Shown here in pieces: positions 42,206 to 51,082 of a stretch of 51,836 bases of DNA. Under the pieces are notes generated by a model that worked only from the letters and a program-made list of their open reading frames with translations, was not told the origin of the DNA and searched no databases. Source of the stretch: CAYVIB01 sp964451365 (GTDB taxonomy: Bacteria; Pseudomonadota; Gammaproteobacteria; Pseudomonadales; Cellvibrionaceae); NCBI GenBank assembly GCA_964451365.1, contig CAYVIB010000035.1, forward strand, positions 1 through 51,836, read 5' to 3'. The position numbers and the translations under genes were made by a program. The first letter of the stretch is position 1. Each line of letters opens with the position of its first letter.

Positions 42206-42913
42206 TGAATGCCAAATGGCCAAGGGCTTAAGTTGATTAACCTGACGGTTCAGTCTAAGTTCAACCTCAAGCAAGAGACGCGACTTTTGGCTGCACTTGC
42301 GAGGCATACAACGTTTTGCGTTACACCGTTTTGTTCAATGGCTATTCAAGCGCATAAAATCAAAAAGTGGATCACTGGCAGTCGCCGAAGCGAATGTTGC
42401 GCGGTTCGCGCGAATATCTGTTTACGTGATCTGTTGCAGTCGAACAGCCTGTTGAATGATTAATAACTTAAGCTTTTTGTACGATCGATCTGTTCTCTGT
42501 CGAGGTTCGATCAACCGAAGATCCAATTCCCGGCAAACCTGCCTGTTAACATTTTTCAAAGCAATGCGCGATCTTGTACGCGCAGGGTTTTGCAAATAAC
42601 TCAAGCAGGCATAAACCGCTTGAGCACCTAAAATACATATTTAAACGACAAGTGGCGTGAAGCTTGGTTTGCATGCTCTGGCCTGGCTTGTTGCTGTCTA
42701 TATCGTCTTTACAGTAGTGTCCGCCCGCTTGCCGGTATGTGCTTGCTGTAAGCATGTCCCCGGTAGACCTTGGCTGACTGCCACGCAATATAGCACTGAT
42801 GCAAATCCCTTTCAATTCCGTGGGGTTAGGAAGTTTATTTTATTGTTCTTCTAAGGTAACGGATGATTATTGCTTGGTATCATGCGTTTTTTTACAGCGC
42901 TTAGTGAAGATAA
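42206..42913. other. Gene-free region between rne and rluC
   Basis: About 700 nt with only short open frames (84 and 65 codons on the plus strand) that lack ribosome-binding sites and have no recognisable features. It must hold the rne and rluC promoters, but I could not fix them. The stretch is less GC-rich than the flanking genes. Confidence 0.4.
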
Positions 42914-43861
42914 ATGGCAGAAAATGTACAATATTTAACCATTTCCGACGACGAAGCCGGCCAGCGGCTGGACAACTTCCTGATCGCGCGTCTGAAAGGG
43001 GTACCCAAATCGATGATCTACCGGGTGATCCGCAAGGGGGAGGTACGTATCAATAAGGGGCGGGCGAAACCGGAGCGCAGGCTCGATAGCGGCGATGTGA
43101 TTCGCATCCCGCCGGTCCGCACGAGCGAAAAACCGGTGGTGGCACCGGGCGCCGGGTTAACCCAACTGCTGGAAGAGTCAATTCTGCTGGATACGCGGGA
43201 GCTGCTGGTTATCAACAAGCCGCCGGGGTTGGCTGTGCATGGCGGCAGTGGTGTCAGCCTTGGCCTGATCGAGGCGCTGCGACACCTTTATGGTGAAAAA
43301 CAATACCTGGAATTGGTTCACCGGCTGGACCGTGATACCTCTGGCTGTATCCTGGTGGCAAAAAAGCGTTCGGCACTGAAGTTTTTGCAGGACCAGTTCC
43401 GGGAGGAAAAGAAAATCGAGAAAAACTACCTGGCGTTGGTCAAAGGCCATTGGCCCAACCGGCGCAAGGTGGTGGAAGCGCCACTGCGCAAGAATGAACT
43501 GCAAAGCGGCGAACGAATTGTACGGGTGTCCCTGGACGGCAAAGCCGCCAAGACGGCGTTTGACATTGTCGAGCGTTTCGGCGATCGGGCAACTCTTTTG
43601 ATTGCCAGCCCCATCACTGGCCGAACCCACCAAATCAGGGTGCACGCCTGGCATACGGGATTTCCGCTGGTGGCGGATGAAAAATACGGCGATGACGGCT
43701 TTAATAAGGAAATGAAACAGTTGGGGTTCAGGCGCCTGTTCCTGCACGCGGCGTCGCTGGCATTTGATCTGCCGGACGGAACCAGGCAAAAATGTGACGC
43801 ACCGCTGCCGCTCGATTTGGAGCAACCCTTGGCTACTTTACGTTCATCCGTTAAAAATTAA
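42914..43861 (+). CDS. rluC: RluC, 23S rRNA pseudouridine synthase
   Basis: RluC makes pseudouridines 955, 2504 and 2580 of 23S rRNA. An S4 domain (QRLDNFLIARLKGVPKSM) is followed by the RluA-type catalytic domain, with the catalytic Asp in LVHRLDRDTSGCILVAKK and the later motif PITGRTHQIRVHAWHTG. The 315-residue length is typical. Divergent pairing with rne is conserved in gammaproteobacteria. Confidence 0.96.
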   Translation: MAENVQYLTISDDEAGQRLDNFLIARLKGVPKSMIYRVIRKGEVRINKGRAKPERRLDSGDVIRIPPVRTSEKPVVAPGAGLTQLLEESILLDTRELLVINKPPGLAVHGGSGVSLGLIEALRHLYGEKQYLELVHRLDRDTSGCILVAKKRSALKFLQDQFREEKKIEKNYLALVKGHWPNRRKVVEAPLRKNELQSGERIVRVSLDGKAAKTAFDIVERFGDRATLLIASPITGRTHQIRVHAWHTGFPLVADEKYGDDGFNKEMKQLGFRRLFLHAASLAFDLPDGTRQKCDAPLPLDLEQPLATLRSSVKN

Positions 43862-43868
43862 GTTTTTT

Positions 43869-44504
43869 ATGTTGTTTGTATTCGATTGGGACGGCACCCT
43901 CAGTGATTCCACCGCGAAAATCGTCCGCTGCATGCAGTTGGCGGCCGGGGACGCCGGGCTCGATGTGCTGCCTGAAGAAGGCATCCGCAATATTATCGGC
44001 CTGGGGCTTCCGGAAGCGATCTCGACTTTGTATCCACTGGCCGACGAAGTACAGCGGGAAAAGCTCCGCGCCGGATACTCCAGCCATTTTTTGCGCGAGG
44101 ATACCCTGCCATCCCCTTTCTTCCCCGGTGTGTTGGACGCCTTGGACAGCTTGCGCCGGGACGGCTTCCTGCTGACCGTGGCCACGGGTAAAAGCCGGCG
44201 CGGACTGGATCGCGTGCTGGAGAACCTCGACCTGAAGGGATTTTTTCATGGCAGCCGCTGTGCCGACGAGACCGCCTCCAAGCCCCATCCGCAAATGCTT
44301 AATGAATTGCTACTGGAATTCTCGGTGGATGTGAAGGAGGCTGTCATGATCGGTGACACGGAATACGATATGGCCATGGCCCGGGAAATTGATATGCACC
44401 GGATAGCCGTGAGTTACGGCGCTCACCATATTGAGCGCTTGTTGCCCTATGAGCCGGGGATGTGTATCGACAGCTTCAACGAGATATTGAAGTGGCGGTT
44501 TTAA
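43869..44504 (+). CDS. HAD-superfamily phosphatase (phosphoglycolate phosphatase-like)
   Basis: A 211-residue HAD subfamily IA hydrolase. Motif I is VFDWDGTLSDS at the start, the motif II Thr is in LTVATGKSRRG, the Lys is in ASKPHP, and motif IV is MIGDTEYDMAMA. A helical cap lies between motifs I and II. ATG 43869 is 7 nt after the rluC stop; it overlaps nothing and gives the exact family start. A HAD gene follows rluC in Pseudomonas as well. Substrate unknown; phosphoglycolate or a nucleotide is possible. Confidence 0.9.
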   Translation: MLFVFDWDGTLSDSTAKIVRCMQLAAGDAGLDVLPEEGIRNIIGLGLPEAISTLYPLADEVQREKLRAGYSSHFLREDTLPSPFFPGVLDALDSLRRDGFLLTVATGKSRRGLDRVLENLDLKGFFHGSRCADETASKPHPQMLNELLLEFSVDVKEAVMIGDTEYDMAMAREIDMHRIAVSYGAHHIERLLPYEPGMCIDSFNEILKWRF

Positions 44505-44550
44505 TCCGAAACTAAACGGGTTTTTACAAAGCTTTTACAGTTCTCGCTTT

Positions 44551-44591
44551 CAAACCCGGTATATTGGCGGCTATCGTTAATGCCGGGTTTG
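44551..44591 (+). promoter_or_regulatory. Inverted repeat around the likely -10 of the alpha-2-macroglobulin gene
   Basis: CAAACCCGG (44551-44559) and CCGGGTTTG (44583-44591) are perfect 9-bp arms. TATATT (44560-44565), a possible -10 element, sits directly inside the left arm. The arms could form an operator, or a leader hairpin if transcription starts upstream. The gene's ATG is 19 nt further on. Confidence 0.5.
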
Positions 44592-44610
44592 CATCAGCAT
44601 AAGGATTCCG

Positions 44611-47600
44611 ATGAAAAAAGCCATCTCAATAAAAATACTGTTTTTCCTCCTGTTTTCTACTCTGGTCATCAGTGCGCGGACGGTGTCGGCGGACGAGGTT
44701 CTGGATAACGCGGAAAAGGAATATGCCCAGGGTGATTATCGTGAAGCTTTTGACCTGTATAAAACGGCGTTATTGCGCGGCAGCTACGATGGTCGTCGGG
44801 CCGCCGGCGATATCGGGAAAACCGTTGACGCCTTGCAAAAACTCGGGAAGGAAAACGAGTTCGATTCCTTTATCGAAAATGTGGTGGAAGTGCATTCGGA
44901 TGATTGGCGTGTTCAAACCGCGGCAGCGGCGCAATATCGCAAAATAGTCAAGTACGGCTACATTATCGCCGGGGAATTCAGCCGTGGCGATCACCGAGGT
45001 GGGCAGGGCAGGTTTGTCGACAGTTCCGAACGCGACCGCGTACGCGCATTACAATTGTTGTTAAATGCCTATGAGCTGGCGGGACGCAACAGACAGGATG
45101 CCAAACCGGTGTTGGATGAGATGTCTCTGTCAATCATGCAGGGCCGGGATGAAAACAATGCCTGGAAACTGCAACATCTTACCGATCTTGAACAGCTTCC
45201 CGATTATGAGGATTACCGGTATGACTACTACGGCCATCGCGGAGCACCGGTTAACGATAACGGAAATCCTGTTTTCTATTCAGTCCCAAAAAGTTTTGCC
45301 GCCGCAAAAAATGATGGTGAACGCTGGCGCTATCTGCTCAAGGAAATAGCCTCCTATTCGAAGAACGATAAGGAAAACAGCCAGTGGCAGTGGGCGGAGT
45401 TTCTTTGGGAGCAGTTCGGCGTGCACACCATGGCGGACACACCTTGGTTCGACAACCTGGATCTCGACGAGGAAACGGATCGGGAGAAAAACATTTTCCG
45501 CCTCGACACTTTGAGTGACAATAAAACAATCGCCAGACTGGCAAATGGCATCCAGCGTTTTAAGCTGCCAAATGACCACAATTTTATCCGGATATACAAA
45601 AACCTGTCTGACACTGAACGTTATGGTTCTGTGGCCATGGACAGGTTGGCAACGATTTATGAAAACCGTCGCCAGCTAAAAACCGCGGCGTCCTACCTAA
45701 AGCGCGCAATCGATGATCTGGACAAGCCACACGAGGAGTGGCAGGCAAGACTGGACCAGATAACCGGTGCCTGGGCGCGATTTGAACCATCCAAAATGAT
45801 GGCCGCCGGTAGTGACGAAACCGATAGCGGCAAAAATAGTGTCTACCTGCGTTTTCGCAATGCATCCAGCGTTCGGTTTACCCTGCATGAGCTGAAAGCC
45901 GATCAATTCCTGGCGGATATAAAATCCCGTCTCGCTGCCGATCCTGAAAAGCTGGATTGGCGAGCATTGCGTTTACAGGATATCGGCTATCAGGTTATCG
46001 ATGAGCGGCAAAAACAATATCGGGGAGCGAAAGTCAAAACCTGGACGCGGGACCTGAATCCTTCCAGCGAACATTATGACCGGCGGGAAAAAATTCTCTT
46101 GCCGGAAAACTTAACCGGCCCCTATCTTCTCGAAGCCACCGTCGCCGGCGGCAACACCAGTTTTATCGTGGTGTGGAACACGGAAGCGGTGATAGTGAAA
46201 AAGCCATTGGACAAGGGTGAACTGTATTTTGTTGCCGATGCGTTGACCGGAAATCCGAAGGCACGTACCGCGCTTTATTTTTTCGGCTACCGCGGGCAGT
46301 GGCATGATCACGACAATAATCCGCACACGAGAAGCCGGTACCGTGTCGATACCAAAAAATTTAAAGTTGCCACCGACCGACATGGCCAGGTGGAATTGAA
46401 CAAAAGGCAACTGGATGAACAATACCAGTGGCTGGTACATACCGACAGTAGCGAGAAAGGGTTTGCCTATCTTGGTTTTAATCACATCTGGTACCAAACG
46501 TTTCCCGCACCGGATTATGATGCCGCCAAAGCCTACACCATTACCAGCCAGCCGGTTTACCGCCCCGGCCAGAAGGTGAACTTCAAAATATGGGTGCGGC
46601 AGACGAAATATGACCAGGCGGATCGCTCTGTTTATGAAAATAAAAAGTTTAATGTATTGGTATACAACCCGAAGGGGGAGGAAATCCTCAATAAAGCTTA
46701 TACCACGGACGAGTATGGTGGTTTGGATGGAGAGATTAGTCTCGATCAGAATGCCACACTGGGGCAGTACAGCATTCAGGTAAAGGATATTTCCGGTGGT
46801 GGTTATTTTCGATTGGAGGAATATAAAAAGCCGGAATTCGAAGTAGCTGTAGAAGCGCCACCAGAGCCTTTGCGTCTGGGGGATAAATTTCGCGCGAAGA
46901 TCAAAGCCAATTACCTGTTCGGCGCACCGGTTGTTGAGGCAACCGTAAAATACAAGGTGATGCGATATGAGCATAGCAACCGTTTGTTTCCGCCGATGCC
47001 CTGGGATTGGTTGTATGGCACCGGTTATTGGTGGACCGCCTACGATGCACAGTGGTATCCCGGATGGAGAGGTTGGGGTATTCCCGCTCCGGCGAAAAGC
47101 TGGTGGGCGCCTTCCTACGATCCCCCCGAACTGGTGATGGAAAATGAAGTTGACATTGATGCCGATGGGACAGTGGAAATTACCATTGATACCCAGGCAG
47201 CCAAATTGTTGCATGGCGATACCGATCATCGGTATGAAATTGTCGCGGAAGTCACTGATCGATCCCGACGCACAATCATCGGTAAAGGTGAAGTACTGGT
47301 CGCACGCAAACCTTTCCAGGTGTACGCATGGATGGACAAAGGCTTTTACCAGGCAGGCGACGCGGTAAAAGCCAGCTTCACTGCGACAACACTGGATCAA
47401 AAACCGGTGTCGGGTAAAGGCGAAGCGAAGTTGTATCGGATTCACTATGGCAAAAATAATGAAGTGGCGGAAACACTGGTACAGGAGTGGCCCGTCAACA
47501 CAGGAGAAAACGGTGAGGCTGAACTCACATTTAAAGTGTCTGAGCCGGGCCAGCATCGCCTGTTGCTGGTTCTGGAAGACAGCAACGGCAACCGCGTTGA

Positions 47601-50600
47601 AGGAGGGCAGCTTTTCAATGTTATCGGCGATAAGCAACAAGCTTCGAGCGGCGACTATCGTTTTCATGAACTCGAGCTGATCCCGGATAAAAACCATTAT
47701 GCCCCCGGTGAAAAAGTCCGCTTGATGATAAACAGCAATCGAGCGGATGCGAATATTCTATTGTTTTTAAGACCGCAAAACGGGGTCTACGACAAGCGAA
47801 GGTTGTTGGAGCTGGAAGGCAAAAGTTCAGTTGTTGAGCTCGATGTAACCAATGCCGATATGCCCAACTTCTTTGTCGAGGCGGTGACGGTAATCAACGG
47901 GGAAGTTTATACCGAAGCCAGGGAAATTGTCGTTCCTCCCGCGCAGCGCGTGTTGAATATTGAGCTGATACCAGGCAAGCGGGAATTTCTGCCAGGTGAA
48001 CAGGCGCGCCTGGACATAAAGGTAACGGATGCGCGGGGCGGGCCTTTTGTCGGCTCCACGGTTGTCGCGGTCTACGACAAGGCATTGGAATATATTTCCG
48101 GCGGTGGTAATACCGCGGATATCAAGGAATTCTTCTGGAATTGGCGCCGACACCATCATCCCAATACGCCGAACTCGGTTGAGCATTATTTTCATAACCT
48201 GCATAAAGAAGATGAAAAAACCTTGGAGATAATTGGAGTTTTTGGTGACTCTCTACCTGATAATGCAGACGGAATTGAGTTAGAACCTGTAGAGGAAATT
48301 ATGGTAACGGGAATTCGCGCGAGCGTGGTGAAATCGTTCGACGTTAAGAGGGAAGCTTCATCTGTTGTATCCGCGGAAGATATTGGCGCGCTGCCAGAGG
48401 TTGCGATGGCGGAACCTCTGCAACGAGCTTCCGGTTTCGCTGATGCGGATTCAGTTGACCCTGATGTACATGTCCGCAAGGATTTTGCCGATGCTGCATT
48501 CTGGAAAAGCAATATCACAACAAATAAAAACGGTGTTGCGTCAATCGAGTTTCCGATGCCGGAAAACCTTACCTCATGGAAAACATCCGTCTGGACGATG
48601 GGCCATGGTACAAAAGTGGGGCAGGCGAGTATCGACCTGGTCACCACCAAAAACCTCCTGCTTCGCATGCAGGCGCCACGCTTTTTTATCGAAACGGATG
48701 AAGTCGTCCTTTCCGCCAATATTCACAACTACCTGGAAGATGCAGAACAGGTAGCGGCAACTATTCAACTGGAGGGAGACAACTTAAAACTGTTAGGCGA
48801 GGCGACGCGGAAAATCAAAGTTGCCGCCAATGGCGAAGAGCGTGTCGACTGGCGAGTGAAAGTGATTAAGGAGGGAGAAGCGACGATTCGTATGCTGGCT
48901 AAAGGCGGGAAAGAATCCGACGCGATGGAAATGCAGTTTCCGGTTTATGTGCATGGCATGTTGAAAACGGATAGCTTTAGCGGCGCGTTGCCCAGCAAGC
49001 AAAATCTTGGAACCATCGAGTTCAGTATTCCAGCGGATCGTCGCGCGGAAGAAACCCGTTTGGAGTTGCGCTATTCCCCAACGCTGGCCGGCGCGCTGGT
49101 GGATGCGCTGCCCTATCTGGCCAGCTACCCCTACGGCTGCACGGAACAAACCCTCAATCGCTTTTTGCCGACGGTCATCGTACAGAATGTGTTGCAACAA
49201 ACCGGCGTGGATCTGAAGGCGATTCAGCAAAAGCAAACTAATTTAAATGCGCAGGAGATCGGTAATAATTCACAAAGGGCGGAGCAGTGGCGCCAGCGCG
49301 GCTGGGGAGAATACAACCCGATTTTCGACGAGAAAGAAGTCAATGATATGGTTCAGGCGGGGCTGGCCCGCCTGTACAGCATGCAGTTGTCCGATGGCGG
49401 TTGGGGCTGGTTTTCCGGTTGGGGGGAGAATTCCTCCGCCCATATGACCGCACAGGTTATTCGCGGCTTGCGGGTGGCGAACGAAAACGGTCTGCAAGTG
49501 AACAATGACGTTTATCAACGCGGCTTGAGTTGGCTGGCTTATTACCAGGACAGGGAAGAACAGAAATTGCGAAACGCCGCGAGCAAAACGGATCCCTACA
49601 AATCCCACGCGGACAATATAGATGCGTTCGTCACTTGGGTGCTGGTGTCCGATCCAGGTTCGGCAAAAAAAGCCGGCGCCATGCTGGACCATTTATATCG
49701 CGTCCGAGAGCATCTTTCAGTTTATGGCAAAGTATTGCTGGCACTTGCTTTGGACAAAGTGGACCGACCTCAGCAGCGCGATCAGGTGCGCAGTAATATC
49801 GAGCAGTTTCTCGTTCGGGATGACGAGAATCAAGCCGCCTACCTGGACCTGAAAAATTCAAACTACTGGTGGTACTGGTACGGCGATGAGATGGAGGCGC
49901 ACGCGTACTACCTTAAGTTGCTTTCCAGAACTGATCCTCAGGGTGACATCGCCCCGAGACTGGTCAAATACCTGCTAAACAATCGCAAACATGCCACTTA
50001 CTGGAATTCCACCCGTGATACGGCACTCGTGATTGAAGCCATGGCGGAATACCTCATCGCCAGTGGCGAATCCAGTCCGGACATTGAGTTGGACCTGGTT
50101 CTGGATGGCAGGAAAATAAAATCCGTCAAGCTGGACAAATCCAACCTGTTCAGTTTTGACAACAAACTGGTCCTGGAAGACAACCAACTAACGGCGGGTT
50201 CACACAAGCTGGAATTAATAAAGCGGGGAAGCGGGCCATTGTATTACAACGCTTACGTTGAAAATTTCACTCTTGAGGATTTTATTTCCGATGCGGGTCT
50301 CGAAGTAAAAATTCATCGGCGTTATTACAAGCTGGAACCGAAAGAAGGCACAGCCATGGCGCGAGGCGGCAATGGCCAGGCGATCGAACAGGCCGTGGAA
50401 AAATACCGACGCATACCTATTGAGCCGGACCAGCCTTTGCAAAGTGGAGATCTTGTTGAAATCGAACTCATCCTCGAAAGCAAAAATGACTATGAATATA
50501 TTTTGATAGAGGATATGAAAGCCGCCGGTTTTGAACCGGTGGAAGTACGAAGTGGCTACAACGGTAATGAGCTTGGCGCCTATGTGGAGTATCGCGATAA

Positions 50601-50775
50601 CCGGGTGGCGTTTTTCGTTACCCGGCTGGCGCGGGGTCGCCACAGTGTCAGTTACCGTTTGAAGGCTGAAATCCCCGGTAATTTCAGTGCGCTTCCGGCG
50701 AAGGTGGAAGCGATGTATGCGCCGGAGATACAGGGAAATTCTAACGAAGATAAATTATTAATCAGGGACCAATAG
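44611..50775 (+). CDS. Bacterial alpha-2-macroglobulin with TonB-plug-like insert
   Basis: A 2054-residue periplasmic protease trap. The signal peptide ends near residue 27 (VSA-DE) and no lipobox cysteine is present, unlike the lipoprotein form in E. coli. A TPR-like start (AEKEYAQGDYREAFDLY) is followed by macroglobulin-type beta domains; the MG2 signature QPVYRPGQKVNFKIW is near residue 648. A Trp-rich insert lies at about 797-832. The A2M core begins near residue 1300 (WKTSVWTMGHGTKVG). The thioester motif C1510-T-E-Q1513 is intact in YPYGCTEQT, followed by the alpha-barrel thioester domain with DGGWGWFSGWG. A receptor-like C-terminal domain ends the protein. Residues 1227-1277 resemble a TonB-dependent receptor N-terminus. 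No pbpC is adjacent. No AAA/GGG-type frameshift is visible. Confidence 0.93.
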   Translation: MKKAISIKILFFLLFSTLVISARTVSADEVLDNAEKEYAQGDYREAFDLYKTALLRGSYDGRRAAGDIGKTVDALQKLGKENEFDSFIENVVEVHSDDWRVQTAAAAQYRKIVKYGYIIAGEFSRGDHRGGQGRFVDSSERDRVRALQLLLNAYELAGRNRQDAKPVLDEMSLSIMQGRDENNAWKLQHLTDLEQLPDYEDYRYDYYGHRGAPVNDNGNPVFYSVPKSFAAAKNDGERWRYLLKEIASYSKNDKENSQWQWAEFLWEQFGVHTMADTPWFDNLDLDEETDREKNIFRLDTLSDNKTIARLANGIQRFKLPNDHNFIRIYKNLSDTERYGSVAMDRLATIYENRRQLKTAASYLKRAIDDLDKPHEEWQARLDQITGAWARFEPSKMMAAGSDETDSGKNSVYLRFRNASSVRFTLHELKADQFLADIKSRLAADPEKLDWRALRLQDIGYQVIDERQKQYRGAKVKTWTRDLNPSSEHYDRREKILLPENLTGPYLLEATVAGGNTSFIVVWNTEAVIVKKPLDKGELYFVADALTGNPKARTALYFFGYRGQWHDHDNNPHTRSRYRVDTKKFKVATDRHGQVELNKRQLDEQYQWLVHTDSSEKGFAYLGFNHIWYQTFPAPDYDAAKAYTITSQPVYRPGQKVNFKIWVRQTKYDQADRSVYENKKFNVLVYNPKGEEILNKAYTTDEYGGLDGEISLDQNATLGQYSIQVKDISGGGYFRLEEYKKPEFEVAVEAPPEPLRLGDKFRAKIKANYLFGAPVVEATVKYKVMRYEHSNRLFPPMPWDWLYGTGYWWTAYDAQWYPGWRGWGIPAPAKSWWAPSYDPPELVMENEVDIDADGTVEITIDTQAAKLLHGDTDHRYEIVAEVTDRSRRTIIGKGEVLVARKPFQVYAWMDKGFYQAGDAVKASFTATTLDQKPVSGKGEAKLYRIHYGKNNEVAETLVQEWPVNTGENGEAELTFKVSEPGQHRLLLVLEDSNGNRVEGGQLFNVIGDKQQASSGDYRFHELELIPDKNHYAPGEKVRLMINSNRADANILLFLRPQNGVYDKRRLLELEGKSSVVELDVTNADMPNFFVEAVTVINGEVYTEAREIVVPPAQRVLNIELIPGKREFLPGEQARLDIKVTDARGGPFVGSTVVAVYDKALEYISGGGNTADIKEFFWNWRRHHHPNTPNSVEHYFHNLHKEDEKTLEIIGVFGDSLPDNADGIELEPVEEIMVTGIRASVVKSFDVKREASSVVSAEDIGALPEVAMAEPLQRASGFADADSVDPDVHVRKDFADAAFWKSNITTNKNGVASIEFPMPENLTSWKTSVWTMGHGTKVGQASIDLVTTKNLLLRMQAPRFFIETDEVVLSANIHNYLEDAEQVAATIQLEGDNLKLLGEATRKIKVAANGEERVDWRVKVIKEGEATIRMLAKGGKESDAMEMQFPVYVHGMLKTDSFSGALPSKQNLGTIEFSIPADRRAEETRLELRYSPTLAGALVDALPYLASYPYGCTEQTLNRFLPTVIVQNVLQQTGVDLKAIQQKQTNLNAQEIGNNSQRAEQWRQRGWGEYNPIFDEKEVNDMVQAGLARLYSMQLSDGGWGWFSGWGENSSAHMTAQVIRGLRVANENGLQVNNDVYQRGLSWLAYYQDREEQKLRNAASKTDPYKSHADNIDAFVTWVLVSDPGSAKKAGAMLDHLYRVREHLSVYGKVLLALALDKVDRPQQRDQVRSNIEQFLVRDDENQAAYLDLKNSNYWWYWYGDEMEAHAYYLKLLSRTDPQGDIAPRLVKYLLNNRKHATYWNSTRDTALVIEAMAEYLIASGESSPDIELDLVLDGRKIKSVKLDKSNLFSFDNKLVLEDNQLTAGSHKLELIKRGSGPLYYNAYVENFTLEDFISDAGLEVKIHRRYYKLEPKEGTAMARGGNGQAIEQAVEKYRRIPIEPDQPLQSGDLVEIELILESKNDYEYILIEDMKAAGFEPVEVRSGYNGNELGAYVEYRDNRVAFFVTRLARGRHSVSYRLKAEIPGNFSALPAKVEAMYAPEIQGNSNEDKLLIRDQ
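48289..48441 (+). other. TonB-box/plug-like segment inside the alpha-2-macroglobulin
   Basis: Residues 1227-1277 read VEEIMVTGIRASVVKSFD, then KREASSVVSAEDIGALPE, then MAEPLQRASGF. TonB-dependent receptors of Xanthomonas/Caulobacter/Alteromonas type start with EEVVVTGIRAS, KRDA..VVDAISAEDIGKFPD and N.AESLQR.PGV. The order and spacing are the same except for a missing DAI-like triplet. Confidence 0.7.
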
Positions 50776-50856
50776 CGTTTATGAATTAACGTTTTCCTTG
50801 GAACCGGTTTCGGTTCATTACCAATAGGTTTGAATGTTATTTGATCTGCCAAAATA

Positions 50857-50872
50857 TGTGATATAGTTCACG
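50857..50872 (+). promoter_or_regulatory. CRP-like binding site
   Basis: TGTGA-TATAGT-TCACG matches the CRP consensus TGTGA-N6-TCACA at nine of ten core bases and is flanked by A/T-rich sequence. It is about 210 nt upstream of the fibronectin-like gene and may place it under carbon-source control. Confidence 0.6.
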
Positions 50873-50997
50873 TTTATTGTTTGGACAGCGTCACTCTATC
50901 TAGCCATTTTCTGCACAAAAAGCTTTAATCCCGTCGCCCGCTATATCAAGGTGTTCCTGGCGACATCGCTGGCAAGAACACTCTGGTTCAGGCGGTT

Positions 50998-51048
50998 CCT
51001 GACCGATGGTCAGGCAGGGGTGCAAGGGATCCCGCAGGGATGCTTGCA
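50998..51048 (+). other. Two hairpins in the leader of the fibronectin-like gene
   Basis: CCTGACC-GAT-GGTCAGG (50998-51014) is followed by a stem with TGCAAG/CTTGCA outside and ATCCC/GGGAT inside around GCA (51021-51048). No T-run follows; an A-rich stretch leads to the AGGAGG ribosome site. They may control translation or mRNA stability. Confidence 0.5.
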
Positions 51049-51082
51049 AGAAAAATAAAGAAGAAAAGCAGGAGGCTGAGGG

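Noticed and set aside
42209..42463. 84-codon frame in the rne-rluC gap
   Set aside because: No ribosome-binding site, no recognisable motif and unremarkable composition; the region is better explained as regulatory.
46111..47697. 528-codon minus-strand frame inside the alpha-2-macroglobulin
   Set aside because: Antisense of the coding strand, full of Phe/Ile/His runs and with no ribosome site; a by-product of codon bias.
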